A stretch of DNA of 32,531 nucleotides from Nitrospirota bacterium. Lineage in GTDB: Bacteria; Nitrospirota; Thermodesulfovibrionia; UBA6902; DSMQ01. The notes beneath the pieces are model-generated. The model was not told the origin of the DNA. It searched no databases and was given only the letters and a program-made list of their open reading frames with translations. This document shows positions 14,811 through 23,527 of this stretch, in pieces (position 1 is the stretch's first letter; each line of letters opens with the position of its first letter). The DNA is taken from NCBI GenBank assembly GCA_016212185.1, contig JACRGX010000075.1, forward strand, positions 1 through 32,531. The letters are read 5' to 3'. The position numbers and the translations under genes were made by a program.

Positions 14811-16003
14811 ACAACCATAAGGAAACTGACATTTTTGAAAAATGCCATAAGTTTACCACTGCAAAAGAAGTCATGGATGCAGGGGTTTATCCTTATTTCC
14901 GAGTCTTGGAAAGCGCCCAGGACCCGGAGGTAATTGTTGACGGCAGAAGGATGATAATGATCGGCTCAAATAATTACCTCGGGCTTACAAATCATCCGAA
15001 GGTAAAGGAAGCTGCAATAGATGCCGTCAGAAAATACGGAAGCGGCTGTGCGGGGTCAAGATTTTTAAGCGGAACCCTTGACATACATGTAGCGCTTGAG
15101 AAGAAACTTACACTATTTATGCGCAAAGAGGCTTCCCTGATTTTTTCAACTGGATTTCAGACCAATCTCGGCGTAATAGCCTCACTCGTCGGCAAGGACG
15201 ACATAGCGCTGATAGATAAAATGAACCACGCCAGCATAATTGACGGCTGCAGGCTCTCATTCGGGGAGATAAAAAAATACAGGCATAACGACATGGAGGA
15301 CCTTGAAAGACTCCTCCAGCAGTACAATGATAAGGCAAAGCTGATAATTGTTGACGGAGTCTTCAGCATGGAAGGCGATATAGTAAATCTGCCGGATGTC
15401 GTAAGGCTTGCAAAAAAATACGGCGCCCGGGTAATGGTTGACGACGCACACGGCATCGGTGTTTTAGGCAGGACCGGACGCGGGACAGCGGAGCATTTCG
15501 GCTTGGAAGATGAGGTGGATTTGATTATGGGCACGTATTCCAAGTCCCTTGCATCCATCGGCGGATTCATAGCCGGCTCAAAAGAGATTATTCATTACAT
15601 CAAACACATTGCAAGGTCGTTTATTTTCAGCGCAAGCCCCCCGCCTGCCTCAGTGGCTTCGGTAAGCGCCGCAATAGACATAATTGAGGCAGAGCCCGTA
15701 CACAGGGAAAGACTGTGGCATAACACAAACAAGATGCTGAAAGGTTTCAGGGCGCTCGGTTTTGACACTGGAACAAGCGAGACTCCGATTATACCGGTCA
15801 TTGTCGGCGATGACATGAAGGCCTTTACAATGGCGAGGCTTCTGCATGACAGAGGCGTTTTTGCCAATGTTGCAGTAAGTCCTGCCGTGCCGAACGGCAA
15901 GGCGCTGATACGGACCAGCTATATGGCAACACATACTGATGAACAGCTTGAGAAAGTGCTCAAGGAATTTGAGGCAGTAGGAAAAATTTTAAATATAATT
16001 TAA
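14771..16003 (+). CDS. spt: Serine palmitoyltransferase-like alpha-oxoamine synthase
   Basis: This 410-residue PLP fold-type I enzyme condenses an amino acid with an acyl-thioester. It shows AGVYPYFR (37-44), IGSNNYLGLTNHP (64-76), GSGCAGSRFLSGT (90-102), His153 in MNHAS, VDDAHGIG (223-230) and the Schiff-base Lys258 in TYSKSLASIGGF. The YPYFR segment and the following GSNNYLGLT with an N-terminal extension are typical of bacterial serine palmitoyltransferases, while BioF/Kbl proteins usually lack it. The start at 14771 has AGAAGGG 5 nt upstream; a longer frame opens at 14702 without such a site. The reductase-like gene before it and the GNAT-like gene after it fit the ceramide pathway. No acyl carrier protein gene is nearby. 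Confidence 0.78.
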   Translation: MDGRLVQNSQVALNNHKETDIFEKCHKFTTAKEVMDAGVYPYFRVLESAQDPEVIVDGRRMIMIGSNNYLGLTNHPKVKEAAIDAVRKYGSGCAGSRFLSGTLDIHVALEKKLTLFMRKEASLIFSTGFQTNLGVIASLVGKDDIALIDKMNHASIIDGCRLSFGEIKKYRHNDMEDLERLLQQYNDKAKLIIVDGVFSMEGDIVNLPDVVRLAKKYGARVMVDDAHGIGVLGRTGRGTAEHFGLEDEVDLIMGTYSKSLASIGGFIAGSKEIIHYIKHIARSFIFSASPPPASVASVSAAIDIIEAEPVHRERLWHNTNKMLKGFRALGFDTGTSETPIIPVIVGDDMKAFTMARLLHDRGVFANVAVSPAVPNGKALIRTSYMATHTDEQLEKVLKEFEAVGKILNII

Positions 16004-16050
16004 ATGAATAGCAAACGTATTCCCCGTGGTCTTGCCACAGGGAAGATTAA
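16002..16050. repeat. Hairpin-rich dispersed repeat, short copy
   Basis: This is the second copy of the element at 13717-13829. It starts within the spt stop codon and joins the 41-bp left part directly to the right-end CAGGGAAG sequence. The hairpin CCCCGTGG-TCTTG-CCACAGGG is kept with a mismatch at a different pair from the first copy. It lies in the 113-bp spacer before the acyltransferase gene. Confidence 0.6.
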
Positions 16051-16116
16051 ATTAAAAAAGAAAAATGTATAATTACAAACGCTCTTTTTTAATAAAAATA
16101 TTTTCACTTATATAAC

Positions 16117-17223
16117 TTGATTGAGATATTACCCGCTGACAACAAAAAAACTTTTAAGGAATTCCTGGAATTTCCTTACAACCTATATTCCAATAGTTCC
16201 TGCTGGGTCCCGCCGCTTTTAAATGATGTAAAAAATCAGTTTTCCCCGAAAAATCCCTTTCTAAAACACGCTGAGGTCGCCCCTTTCATTGCAAGGGTTA
16301 AAGGAAAGACCACTGGCAGGATAGCTGCGGTTTATAACGAGGCTCATATAAATTTTCATGGAGAAAATGCAGGGTTTTTCGGATTCTTTGACTGCATAAG
16401 GAACAGCCAAGTTGCAGGCGCGCTGATTGACAGGGCAGCCGAGTGGCACAAGAAAAAGGGCATGGAAATATTGCGCGGCCCTTTTAATTTTTCAACCAAT
16501 GAAGAATGCGGACTGCTGATTGACGGATATGAGAGCCCGCCGAAACTCATGATGCCTTATAATTTTCCATACTACCGGGCGCTGTTTGAGGACTGCGGAT
16601 TTGCAAAGGCAAAAGACTTTTTTGCCTATACCCTTGAGGTCCCGGAAAGGCTTCCTGAAAAAATTTACAGGGTTGCAGGCATTATTGAAAAAAATAAAAT
16701 AACGGTCAGGCCGATAAACTTAAAATCCTTTGACAAAGAGATGGCCGTCTTTAAAAACATCTACAACTCCGCATGGGAAAAAAACTGGGGATTTTTGCCG
16801 ATGACAGATGAAGAAATTGAGCACATGGCTAAAAAATTAAAGCCCCTGATTGTCCCGGAACTTGCATTAATCGCCGAATGTAAAGGTGAGGCCGTAGGCT
16901 TTATGATGCTTTTGCCTGATTTTAATTATGTCCTGAAAAAACTCAACGGCAGGCTCTCCGCCCTTGGAATTCTAAAAGCCCTGTGGCACTCAAAAAAAAT
17001 AAAAGATTTAAGGCTCCTGCTTCTCGGGATAAAAGAAGGCTTTAGAAGACAGGGTGTTGATGCGTTTTTGCTGATTGAAGGGCTTAAGGCCGTCAGGGAA
17101 AAGGGATATAAGAAAGTAGAATTCTCATGGATTTTAGAGGACAATTATCCTGTGCAGAAGATGGTGGAGATGGTGGACGGCAGGCTGTATAAAACATACA
17201 GGATTTATGAGAAAAGGATTTAG
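16117..17223 (+). CDS. GNAT-fold N-acyltransferase, candidate bacterial ceramide synthase (bCerS-like)
   Basis: This 368-residue protein is of the GNAT-like family with EFPYNLYSNSSCWVPPLLND (18-37), AGFFGFFD (85-92), RGPFNFSTNEECGLL (120-134) and MMPYNFPYYRALFEDCGF (145-162). A second GNAT-like half around 190-365 carries IKEGFRRQGVDA. Caulobacter ceramide synthase bCerS is a GNAT-type acyltransferase encoded near spt and cerR; length and neighbours here agree, so N-acylation of the sphingoid base is the best guess. I could not align the two directly. The start codon is TTG with no clear Shine-Dalgarno, and the first in-frame ATG lies far inside, so TTG is accepted. Endonuclease Q starts 3 bp after its stop. 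Confidence 0.6.
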   Translation: MIEILPADNKKTFKEFLEFPYNLYSNSSCWVPPLLNDVKNQFSPKNPFLKHAEVAPFIARVKGKTTGRIAAVYNEAHINFHGENAGFFGFFDCIRNSQVAGALIDRAAEWHKKKGMEILRGPFNFSTNEECGLLIDGYESPPKLMMPYNFPYYRALFEDCGFAKAKDFFAYTLEVPERLPEKIYRVAGIIEKNKITVRPINLKSFDKEMAVFKNIYNSAWEKNWGFLPMTDEEIEHMAKKLKPLIVPELALIAECKGEAVGFMMLLPDFNYVLKKLNGRLSALGILKALWHSKKIKDLRLLLLGIKEGFRRQGVDAFLLIEGLKAVREKGYKKVEFSWILEDNYPVQKMVEMVDGRLYKTYRIYEKRI

Positions 17224-17226
17224 GAT

Positions 17227-18495
17227 ATGAAAATTATTGCTGACCTTCATGTCCATTCAGGCTTTAGCCGCGCAACGAGCAAAGACATGAACGTTGCGGC
17301 TATGGCTTTGTGGGCAAAGAAAAAAGGAATAAACCTTTTGGGCACAGGCGATTTTACCCATCCTGTTCATTTTAAAAATCTGCAAAAAATACTTAAGCCT
17401 GCAGACAATGGTTTTTACACAACGCCGTCAGAACCCTCGGTATTCTTCATGCCCACGGCTGAGATAAGCAGTATTTATTCGCAGGGCAGAAAGGTAAGAA
17501 GGATACATAATATAATCATGGCGCCAAGCCTTGAGATTGCGGAAAAAATAAACAATACGCTTGGGAAAAGAGGAAACCTATTATCTGACGGCAGGCCCAT
17601 ACTCGGCACACCTGCAAAGGATTTACTGAAAATAGTCATGGATATCTCTGAAGACTGTCTCTTTGTCCCGGCCCACGCATGGACCCCGTGGTTTTCTGTT
17701 TTTGGAAGCAAGTCGGGATTTGATTCAATAGAGGAATGTTTCGGTGAATATTCAAAATACATCTATGCTATTGAGACCGGCCTGTCTTCTGACCCGGAAA
17801 TGAACTGGCGGTTGTCAGCCCTTGATAAAATAACCTTAATATCCAACTCAGACGCCCATTCACCCGGCAAACTCGGACGCGAGGCAAATGTCTTTGAATG
17901 CAAAATGGACTACCACGAAATCATTGATGCTATCAGGAAAAAAGACAAGACCCGTTTTCTTTACACATTAGAGTTCTTCCCTGAAGAAGGCAAATATCAC
18001 TATGACGGACACAGGTTGTGCAATATATTATTCTCCCCGGCTGAGTCTAAAAGACACAACAATATCTGCCCGGTATGCAAAAAACCGCTTACGGTCGGGG
18101 TGATGAACAGGGTTGATGAACTTGCCGACAGGCAGGAGGGCTTTGTACATCCAAATGCAATCCCGTCCGTGCATATGGTGCCGCTTGAGGAAATTATATC
18201 AGAAGCGCTGGATATCGGAGTTAATACCGCCAGAGTTAAACGGGAGTATGAAAAACTCGTCAGCTTATATCCTGAATTAACAATCCTGATGGACCTTCCT
18301 GATGATGAATTATTTAAAATTGCAGGCAATAAAACAGCCGAAGGAATTATTAAGGTGCGTGCAGGAGATATAAATATCGTTCCGGGTTATGACGGTGTTT
18401 ACGGAGAGATAACTATTTTTTCCAAAAAAGCCGCGGCCTCAAAGAAACCCGGCGAAAAGCCGGCAGTAGCGCTTAGACAGGGAATTTTGTTTTAA
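17227..18495 (+). CDS. Endonuclease Q-family PHP-domain nuclease
   Basis: This 422-residue protein has an N-terminal PHP metal-dependent phosphoesterase fold: DLHVHSGFSRATS (6-18; His8, His10), GTGDFTHP (39-46), RRIHN (91-95), VPAHAWTPWF (147-156) and SNSDAHSPGKLGREAN (206-221). A small Cys cluster follows (C265, C281, C284) and then a C-terminal domain. This is the layout of endonuclease Q, known from Thermococcales and some methanogens and bacteria, which nicks DNA 5' to uracil, hypoxanthine, xanthine and abasic sites. Length fits the archaeal proteins (about 424). It starts 3 bp after the acyltransferase stop, so it shares that transcript although its function is unrelated. Confidence 0.82.
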   Translation: MKIIADLHVHSGFSRATSKDMNVAAMALWAKKKGINLLGTGDFTHPVHFKNLQKILKPADNGFYTTPSEPSVFFMPTAEISSIYSQGRKVRRIHNIIMAPSLEIAEKINNTLGKRGNLLSDGRPILGTPAKDLLKIVMDISEDCLFVPAHAWTPWFSVFGSKSGFDSIEECFGEYSKYIYAIETGLSSDPEMNWRLSALDKITLISNSDAHSPGKLGREANVFECKMDYHEIIDAIRKKDKTRFLYTLEFFPEEGKYHYDGHRLCNILFSPAESKRHNNICPVCKKPLTVGVMNRVDELADRQEGFVHPNAIPSVHMVPLEEIISEALDIGVNTARVKREYEKLVSLYPELTILMDLPDDELFKIAGNKTAEGIIKVRAGDINIVPGYDGVYGEITIFSKKAAASKKPGEKPAVALRQGILF

Positions 18496-18545
18496 ATAAT
18501 ATTTTATTTCCCCTCAGCTTTCAGCTCTCAGCTTATGACTTTTGT

Positions 18546-21302
18546 TTATAGCCCTGTCACATTATAATTCCCGCTGGTTATAGTCTGCGAAGCCGCGCTG
18601 TAATAAAGCGTTCCGTCGGGTTTGCGTATTTCCAGCCCCACAGCATCAGTGCTTCCATCAGTTATTGTTGCAGTAAAAGTGCATCCTGAAATAGTTTCTG
18701 TCATACTGTTTGTCACCTTTGATACTGTTCCTAATCCGGTGAGTGCTGCAGCGCCTCCTGATACAGTGATTCCGGAGATTGACACGCTTGTAAAATAAAT
18801 CCTCGTGCGGGTGTAGTAATATTTGAGATAGCCTGTTTCAAGAGATGTTGCATTTACATTTGTGGACAAGCTCGCCCTGAATAACGGCGTCGGATAGTTG
18901 AAGCCGTTTCCTGAAACCGAAGTTACAGGTGTTGCCGGATTACAGTCGTCATCAATGCCGTTGTTTGGTATTTCCGCCGCCCCCGGATTAACAGCAGGGT
19001 TGCTGTCATCGCAATCCTGATTAAAAGGATAGCCGTCGCCATCCGCGTCATTCACAGAAAGATTCATATCTATCTTTAGAACAAAGGCGTCATAAGACCC
19101 GCCGTTAAAGGCAGTGTCATTAGCGCCGGCGGTCACAGGAAAACTACCTGAATATGTATATCCGGCGGCAAACAAATTGCCTGACGGAGCTATTGCAATG
19201 CTATTAGTGTAATCATCACTTGCACCGCCGATAAAGGTTGATGCCGTAAGATTTGAAAGGCTGCTGTCAAGCCTTGATATGAAGGCATCGGAAGAGCCGT
19301 TAAAAGTTGAATCATAAGCGCCGGCGGTCACAGGAAAATTATTTGAAAATGTATTCCCCGCAATGTATATGTTGTCTGACTGGTCTATAACAAGCGTAGT
19401 GGCATAATCGTTGCTCCATCCGCCCAAATAAGTGGATGCCATAAGATTTGAAAGGCTGCTGTCAAGCCTTGATACAAAAACATCCATATTACCGTTAAGC
19501 TCGGACGAATAAGCGCTTGGGGTTACAGGAAAATTATTTGAATTAGTATTTCCTGCAATAAACACACTGTCTGCTGAGTCTATTGCAAGCGCTTTTGCAT
19601 AATCAAAACTTATCCCTCCGACAAAGGTGGATGCAAGCAGGCTCGTGAGATTGCTGTTCAGCCTTGACACAAAGGCATCGGAAGAGCCGTTAAAGGTTGT
19701 ATCATAAGCGCCTGCCGTGACCGGATAATTGCCTGAGTTTGTATGCCCGGCTGCCAATACACTGCCTGATATGTTATCCAGCACAAAAGATTCAAGAAAA
19801 TCTGCGTACGTACCGCCGATAAAGGTTGATGCAAGTAAAGTTGAAAGGTCAGCGCTGAGTCTTGAAATAAAGACATCGTAAGAGCCGTTAAAAGTAGCGT
19901 CGTACGCGCCGGAAGTCACAGGAAAATTATTTGAAAATGTATATCCGGCCACAAATAAATTGCCGGATGGGTCTATTTTTATTGTCTTGGCATAATCATC
20001 ACTCCAGCCTCCGATAAAAGTTGATGCAAGCAGCGTTGAAAGGTCAGGACTGAGTTTTGAAACAAAGGCATCATAAGAACTATTAAAGGTAGTGTCGTAC
20101 GCGCCTGCCGTAACCGGATAATTGTATGAATACGTCTGGCCGGAGATATATACATTGCCTGAAGAATCTATCGTAATGCTTTCTGCGTTATCATATGACC
20201 ATCCTCCGATAAAAGTTGATGAAAGGAGGTTTGAAAGGTTGCTGTCAAACTTTGAAACAATAACATCCGTATAGCCGTTAAAGCCGGCGTCATACGTACT
20301 GGAAGTCAATGCATAATTGCTTGAAGAAGTATTGCCCGCGACATATACCGAGCCTGCAGAATCTACCGCAATTGTCCTGATAGTCTCGTTGCCGCTTCCG
20401 CCGATGAATGTTGAGGCTAAAAGCGGGTCAATTATAAGTGGTTTTGTCCTGTCATATGCGCCGACATAAAAACCGTAAATGCGTTCTGCGTTCAGCGTTG
20501 AAAAGACTTCGGAATCACTCCTTGACCCTTGACCCCTGACCCAGTAGTCAACTGCCACCTCCACCCTCTTCCCCTCAATCTCCTGATAGGCAACAGGCTT
20601 TGTGAATTTAACGGTTCCGAGTTTTGTATCAACTTCAAGTTCGCCTTCATTGTTTACCCTGAGCCCCTCTGCGCCTTCTATCTTTAGCTTAATATCATTG
20701 ACATTGCCTTCAGGATAAACCGTAAAAAGCTTCTCAACATTATTTTCATAAGCTTTTAATTCCAACGCTACCCTGTTGTATACCTCTCCAATGCTGATTC
20801 CCTGCCATGACAGGATGCCTGATTTCCAATTATCTTTGTTGCTTCCCACAAGATAATTGACCTTTGCTGCTGATTTATTAAAGCCTCTTATAGTTGTTTT
20901 TTGCGGACATAGGAGGGTCTCTTTCAAGGAAATTGCCCTTGGAAAAGCAGCGTTCGGAATATTTTGTTTTAGTCTTGAGTTCTCAGTTCTAAGTTCTAAG
21001 TTTTCATTTTTAATAAGGCTGTAAACTATCCCTCCTTCATCAGTCACAAATACAGTCCCGGCAAATGTGCCTGCGTAAAACTTCACTGACTCATCATTGA
21101 CCTGCCCCTGATTTTCTATAAAAGGAACCTGGAGTTTTGAAACTTTATTCATTTTTTCCTGCATCTTGTATCCTGCATCCTGCATCTTTTGCGCCTGACC
21201 GTCAGCGGCAGGGATCAGACAGCACAGAAGCTGGAAAAGAAAAACAGCAATTGTCGTTAAATAAACGGGCCGGTTGCCTCTCAGCAGAGATTTCGTAAAC
21301 AT
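18546..21302 (-). CDS. Secreted SBBP-repeat (beta-propeller) protein with MopE-like metal-binding motif
   Basis: This 918-residue protein has a signal peptide (about 1-36). The N-terminal domain (about 58-295), with PFIENQGQVNDESVKFYAG, is found in front of SBBP propellers (DUF7948 type). Seven tandem repeats of 65 residues cover 297-751, each starting STFIGG or similar and containing a FPVT/YPVTAGAYD core and a VSRLD or VSKL end. Next is a calcium-type motif DADGDGYPFNQDCDDSNPAV like the putative metal-binding motif of MopE-like proteins, then about 120 residues of C-terminal beta domain. AAAGGAGG precedes the ATG. Likely exported and surface or extracellular; partner unknown. Three N-terminal spots are encoded by short-word iterations and may be in-frame insertions (20518-20542, 20971-21003, 21157-21190). 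Confidence 0.85.
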   Translation of the reverse strand: MFTKSLLRGNRPVYLTTIAVFLFQLLCCLIPAADGQAQKMQDAGYKMQEKMNKVSKLQVPFIENQGQVNDESVKFYAGTFAGTVFVTDEGGIVYSLIKNENLELRTENSRLKQNIPNAAFPRAISLKETLLCPQKTTIRGFNKSAAKVNYLVGSNKDNWKSGILSWQGISIGEVYNRVALELKAYENNVEKLFTVYPEGNVNDIKLKIEGAEGLRVNNEGELEVDTKLGTVKFTKPVAYQEIEGKRVEVAVDYWVRGQGSRSDSEVFSTLNAERIYGFYVGAYDRTKPLIIDPLLASTFIGGSGNETIRTIAVDSAGSVYVAGNTSSSNYALTSSTYDAGFNGYTDVIVSKFDSNLSNLLSSTFIGGWSYDNAESITIDSSGNVYISGQTYSYNYPVTAGAYDTTFNSSYDAFVSKLSPDLSTLLASTFIGGWSDDYAKTIKIDPSGNLFVAGYTFSNNFPVTSGAYDATFNGSYDVFISRLSADLSTLLASTFIGGTYADFLESFVLDNISGSVLAAGHTNSGNYPVTAGAYDTTFNGSSDAFVSRLNSNLTSLLASTFVGGISFDYAKALAIDSADSVFIAGNTNSNNFPVTPSAYSSELNGNMDVFVSRLDSSLSNLMASTYLGGWSNDYATTLVIDQSDNIYIAGNTFSNNFPVTAGAYDSTFNGSSDAFISRLDSSLSNLTASTFIGGASDDYTNSIAIAPSGNLFAAGYTYSGSFPVTAGANDTAFNGGSYDAFVLKIDMNLSVNDADGDGYPFNQDCDDSNPAVNPGAAEIPNNGIDDDCNPATPVTSVSGNGFNYPTPLFRASLSTNVNATSLETGYLKYYYTRTRIYFTSVSISGITVSGGAAALTGLGTVSKVTNSMTETISGCTFTATITDGSTDAVGLEIRKPDGTLYYSAASQTITSGNYNVTGL
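19050..20414 (-). repeat. Seven tandem 195-bp coding repeats
   Basis: The propeller repeats of the secreted protein are strictly in register: 65 codons each with no indels. Phrases such as those encoding AFVSRL and GAYDTTFNGS recur nearly unchanged. High DNA similarity between units makes copy number liable to change by recombination, and assembly errors are possible here. Confidence 0.9.
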
Positions 21303-21780
21303 ACATGCCTCCTTTCGGGAAGTTGCGTTTACTTATAAAATTTTCAAGTGCGCTGAATGTGAATATTACCCGTGATTCAAAAGAATTACTTATACAATTA
21401 GCATTTCTTATACCAGCACGCCGTAACTAAAAATAAGTAAATATTTTAAATAGTTAGATAGCATCATCCTCTAAATGTCAGCCTTAAAATGTAAATTGTT
21501 TGTCATAGCCTGACATTTTTTGTCACTACAGGCGGGCACTTGTCAAAATCTATGGCACTGCAATGACTGCAGACGACAGAGTTACAGTTGAGTACTTAGT
21601 TGAAATGCAGTGATTATATTTATCTTTACAGACATTGTAATTTATTAATGTCTAATTACAAAGCTCAAATGCCAAATAAAGGTTAGAGTTCAAATGGTGT
21701 TCTGGATTGCCCCCGATCAAGTCTGCCTGTCCGGTAGGCAGGTCTGGCCATGACAAGTGAGGTAGGAGCAGAATATTTTA
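21303..21780. other. 478-bp spacer between the SBBP gene and gatB
   Basis: This spacer must hold the SBBP promoter (minus strand); I see no strong -35/-10 pair. TGTCA words recur near 21478-21545. The gatB-proximal part holds a REP-like element (21701-21760). No open frame or RNA gene is apparent, and a sigma-54 motif was looked for and not found. Confidence 0.5.
21701..21760. repeat. REP-like element carrying an inner palindrome
   Basis: The outer sequence (TCTGGATTGCCC, CCGATCAAGT, later GGCCATGACAAGTG) resembles the TCTGGATTCCC...GGAATGACA intergenic repeats of many Gram-negative genomes. Its middle is occupied by the palindrome CTGCCT-GTCCGGT-AGGCAG (21723-21741), related to the palindrome at 6124-6137. 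It lies just downstream of gatB. Confidence 0.45.
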
Positions 21781-23217
21781 TTATGTGTGTGCTGACAATT
21801 TTTCCCTCAATAATTCATTTACAATCTTCGGATTTGCCTTGCCTTTGGTAATTTTCATTATTTGCCCTACGAAAAATCCCAAAAGTTTTTCATCTCCCGC
21901 CTTAAACCTCTCAAGCTCTTTCTGATTGTTTTTCAATACCTCATCAACAACCTTCCCAATCTCAGATTCATCACTTACCTGAACGAGCCCTTTTTCTTTT
22001 ACTATCACTTCAGCGTCCCTGCCTGTTTTATACATCTCCTCAAAAACCGTCTTAGCAATCTTTCCGCTGATTACTCCGCTGTCAATTAATTTAAGCAGAC
22101 CGGCAAGCTGCGCCGGCTTTAGCGCACATTCTTCAATCTGTTTATTGTCCTCATTAAGGAATCGCATAAGGTCGCCCATTATCCAGTTGCTCACGCCTTT
22201 AGGATCTCCGCCTGATTTCACCGCCTCTTCAAACCATTCAGCAGTTGCCCTTTCGGATGTAAGCAGTCCCGCGTCATGTTCAGGAAGGCCGTATTGGCTT
22301 ATAAATCTTTCCAGCCTTGAATCAGGTAGTTCCACCAGTTGTGTCTTTATCCGCTCAATCCATGAAGGCTCAACCTCAACAGGCACCAGGTCAGGCTCGG
22401 GGAAATACCTGTAGTCGTGCGCCTCTTCCTTTGAACGCATGGACTCAGTAATGCCTTTGTCAGTATTCCACAGCCGCGTCTCCTGAATAATCCTGCCGCC
22501 TTCTTTCAAGACTTTTATCTGACGCTTGATTTCATATTCAAGAGCCTTCTCAATAAATTTAAAGGAATTCATGTTTTTTATCTCTGCCTTGACTCCGAAT
22601 TCCTTTTGTCCGGCGGGCCGCACAGACACATTTGCATCACACCTTAATGAGCCCTGCTCCATGTTGCCGTCGCACACATTGATATATTTCAGGATAGTTC
22701 TTAGCTTTTTCATAAACTCCACAGCTTCCTGAGGATTGCGAATATCAGGCTCGGTGACAATCTCCATCAAAGGCGTGCCGGCCCTGTTTAAGTCAACAAA
22801 GCTGTAATTGCCTGCGCCATCATGGATGTTTTTGCCTGCGTCTTCTTCAAGGTGAATCCGCGTGAGTTTGATTTTTTTTGTACTGCTGTTTTGGGCAATT
22901 TCTACATAGCCTCCTTCGCACAGCGGAAGCTCGTACTGGCTTATCTGATAGCCCTTGGGAAGGTCGGGATAGAAGTAATTTTTCCTCGCAAACCTGCTGT
23001 ATGGCGAAATCGTGCAATTTACGGCAAGCCCTGTCTGTATCACATATTCAATCGCTTTTTTATTCGTTACAGGCAAAACTCCGGGCATGCCGATGCATAC
23101 CGGACAGGTCTGCGTATTGGGCTCAGAGCCGAATTTAGTAGAGCATCCGCAGAACATCTTTGAATCTGTCAGCAATTGCGCATGAATTTCAAGACCTATG
23201 ACAGCTTCGTATTGCAT
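21781..23217 (-). CDS. gatB: Aspartyl/glutamyl-tRNA amidotransferase subunit B
   Basis: This full-length 478-residue GatB is the kinase/transamidase subunit of GatCAB, which converts Glu-tRNA(Gln) or Asp-tRNA(Asn) to the amidated forms. It shows [10 protein letters not shown] (6-15), zinc cysteines C23/C25/C38/C41, [16 protein letters not shown], the [15 protein letters not shown] stretch, a [10 protein letters not shown] segment, and a YqeY-like C-terminal domain ending [19 protein letters not shown] precedes the ATG. gatC and gatA are not adjacent, so subunit genes are split. The presence of the pathway implies no GlnRS and/or AsnRS in this organism (family knowledge, not seen here). Confidence 0.97.
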   Translation of the reverse strand: MQYEAVIGLEIHAQLLTDSKMFCGCSTKFGSEPNTQTCPVCIGMPGVLPVTNKKAIEYVIQTGLAVNCTISPYSRFARKNYFYPDLPKGYQISQYELPLCEGGYVEIAQNSSTKKIKLTRIHLEEDAGKNIHDGAGNYSFVDLNRAGTPLMEIVTEPDIRNPQEAVEFMKKLRTILKYINVCDGNMEQGSLRCDANVSVRPAGQKEFGVKAEIKNMNSFKFIEKALEYEIKRQIKVLKEGGRIIQETRLWNTDKGITESMRSKEEAHDYRYFPEPDLVPVEVEPSWIERIKTQLVELPDSRLERFISQYGLPEHDAGLLTSERATAEWFEEAVKSGGDPKGVSNWIMGDLMRFLNEDNKQIEECALKPAQLAGLLKLIDSGVISGKIAKTVFEEMYKTGRDAEVIVKEKGLVQVSDESEIGKVVDEVLKNNQKELERFKAGDEKLLGFFVGQIMKITKGKANPKIVNELLREKLSAHT

Positions 23218-23341
23218 ATAAAAGCTCCTAACAATATATAGAGTGTATCAATTTTAACTACACAACATATTGGGTTAATATCAATATATGAAAATTTACC
23301 TCTTGACAGCTAACAACTATAACGCATAAACTTATATATCT

Positions 23342-23527
23342 ATGGAACGAAAAATAACAGAAAAAGATCTATTGACTAATTTTGAATCTATCTCCGAAGA
23401 ATTAAAAAAATATTCAGCCACAGATCCAAACCTTTCAGAATATGATAAAGAAAAGGAAGGGATAAAAGAAAAAACCCCCTTTTTTATAGTACCTGCTTCT
23501 TTTACGTATATCATTTCGTCCTGTTAG
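23342..23527 (+). CDS. Doubtful 61-residue ORF
   Basis: This frame starts MERKITEKDLLTNFESISEE. The first 45 residues are charged and helix-like (Lys/Glu rich) and the end is hydrophobic. There is no good Shine-Dalgarno and the 3' end runs 4 bp into the opposing gene's stop. It might be the remnant of a longer gene in the low-GC patch. No other gene is seen in the 306 bp between gatB and 23524. Confidence 0.2.
   Translation: MERKITEKDLLTNFESISEELKKYSATDPNLSEYDKEKEGIKEKTPFFIVPASFTYIISSC

Noticed and set aside
18513-18539. CRISPR-like short repeats (also at 10366-10457)
   Set aside because: Words are degenerate, contiguous and too short, with no spacers and no cas genes.
21541-21590. Sigma-54 promoter (TGGCAC at about 21553)
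   Set aside because: The downstream GC is three bases too far from the GG, and it points away from the SBBP gene.
22822-23163. 113-codon open frame opposite gatB
   Set aside because: Antisense shadow of gatB with no family resemblance.
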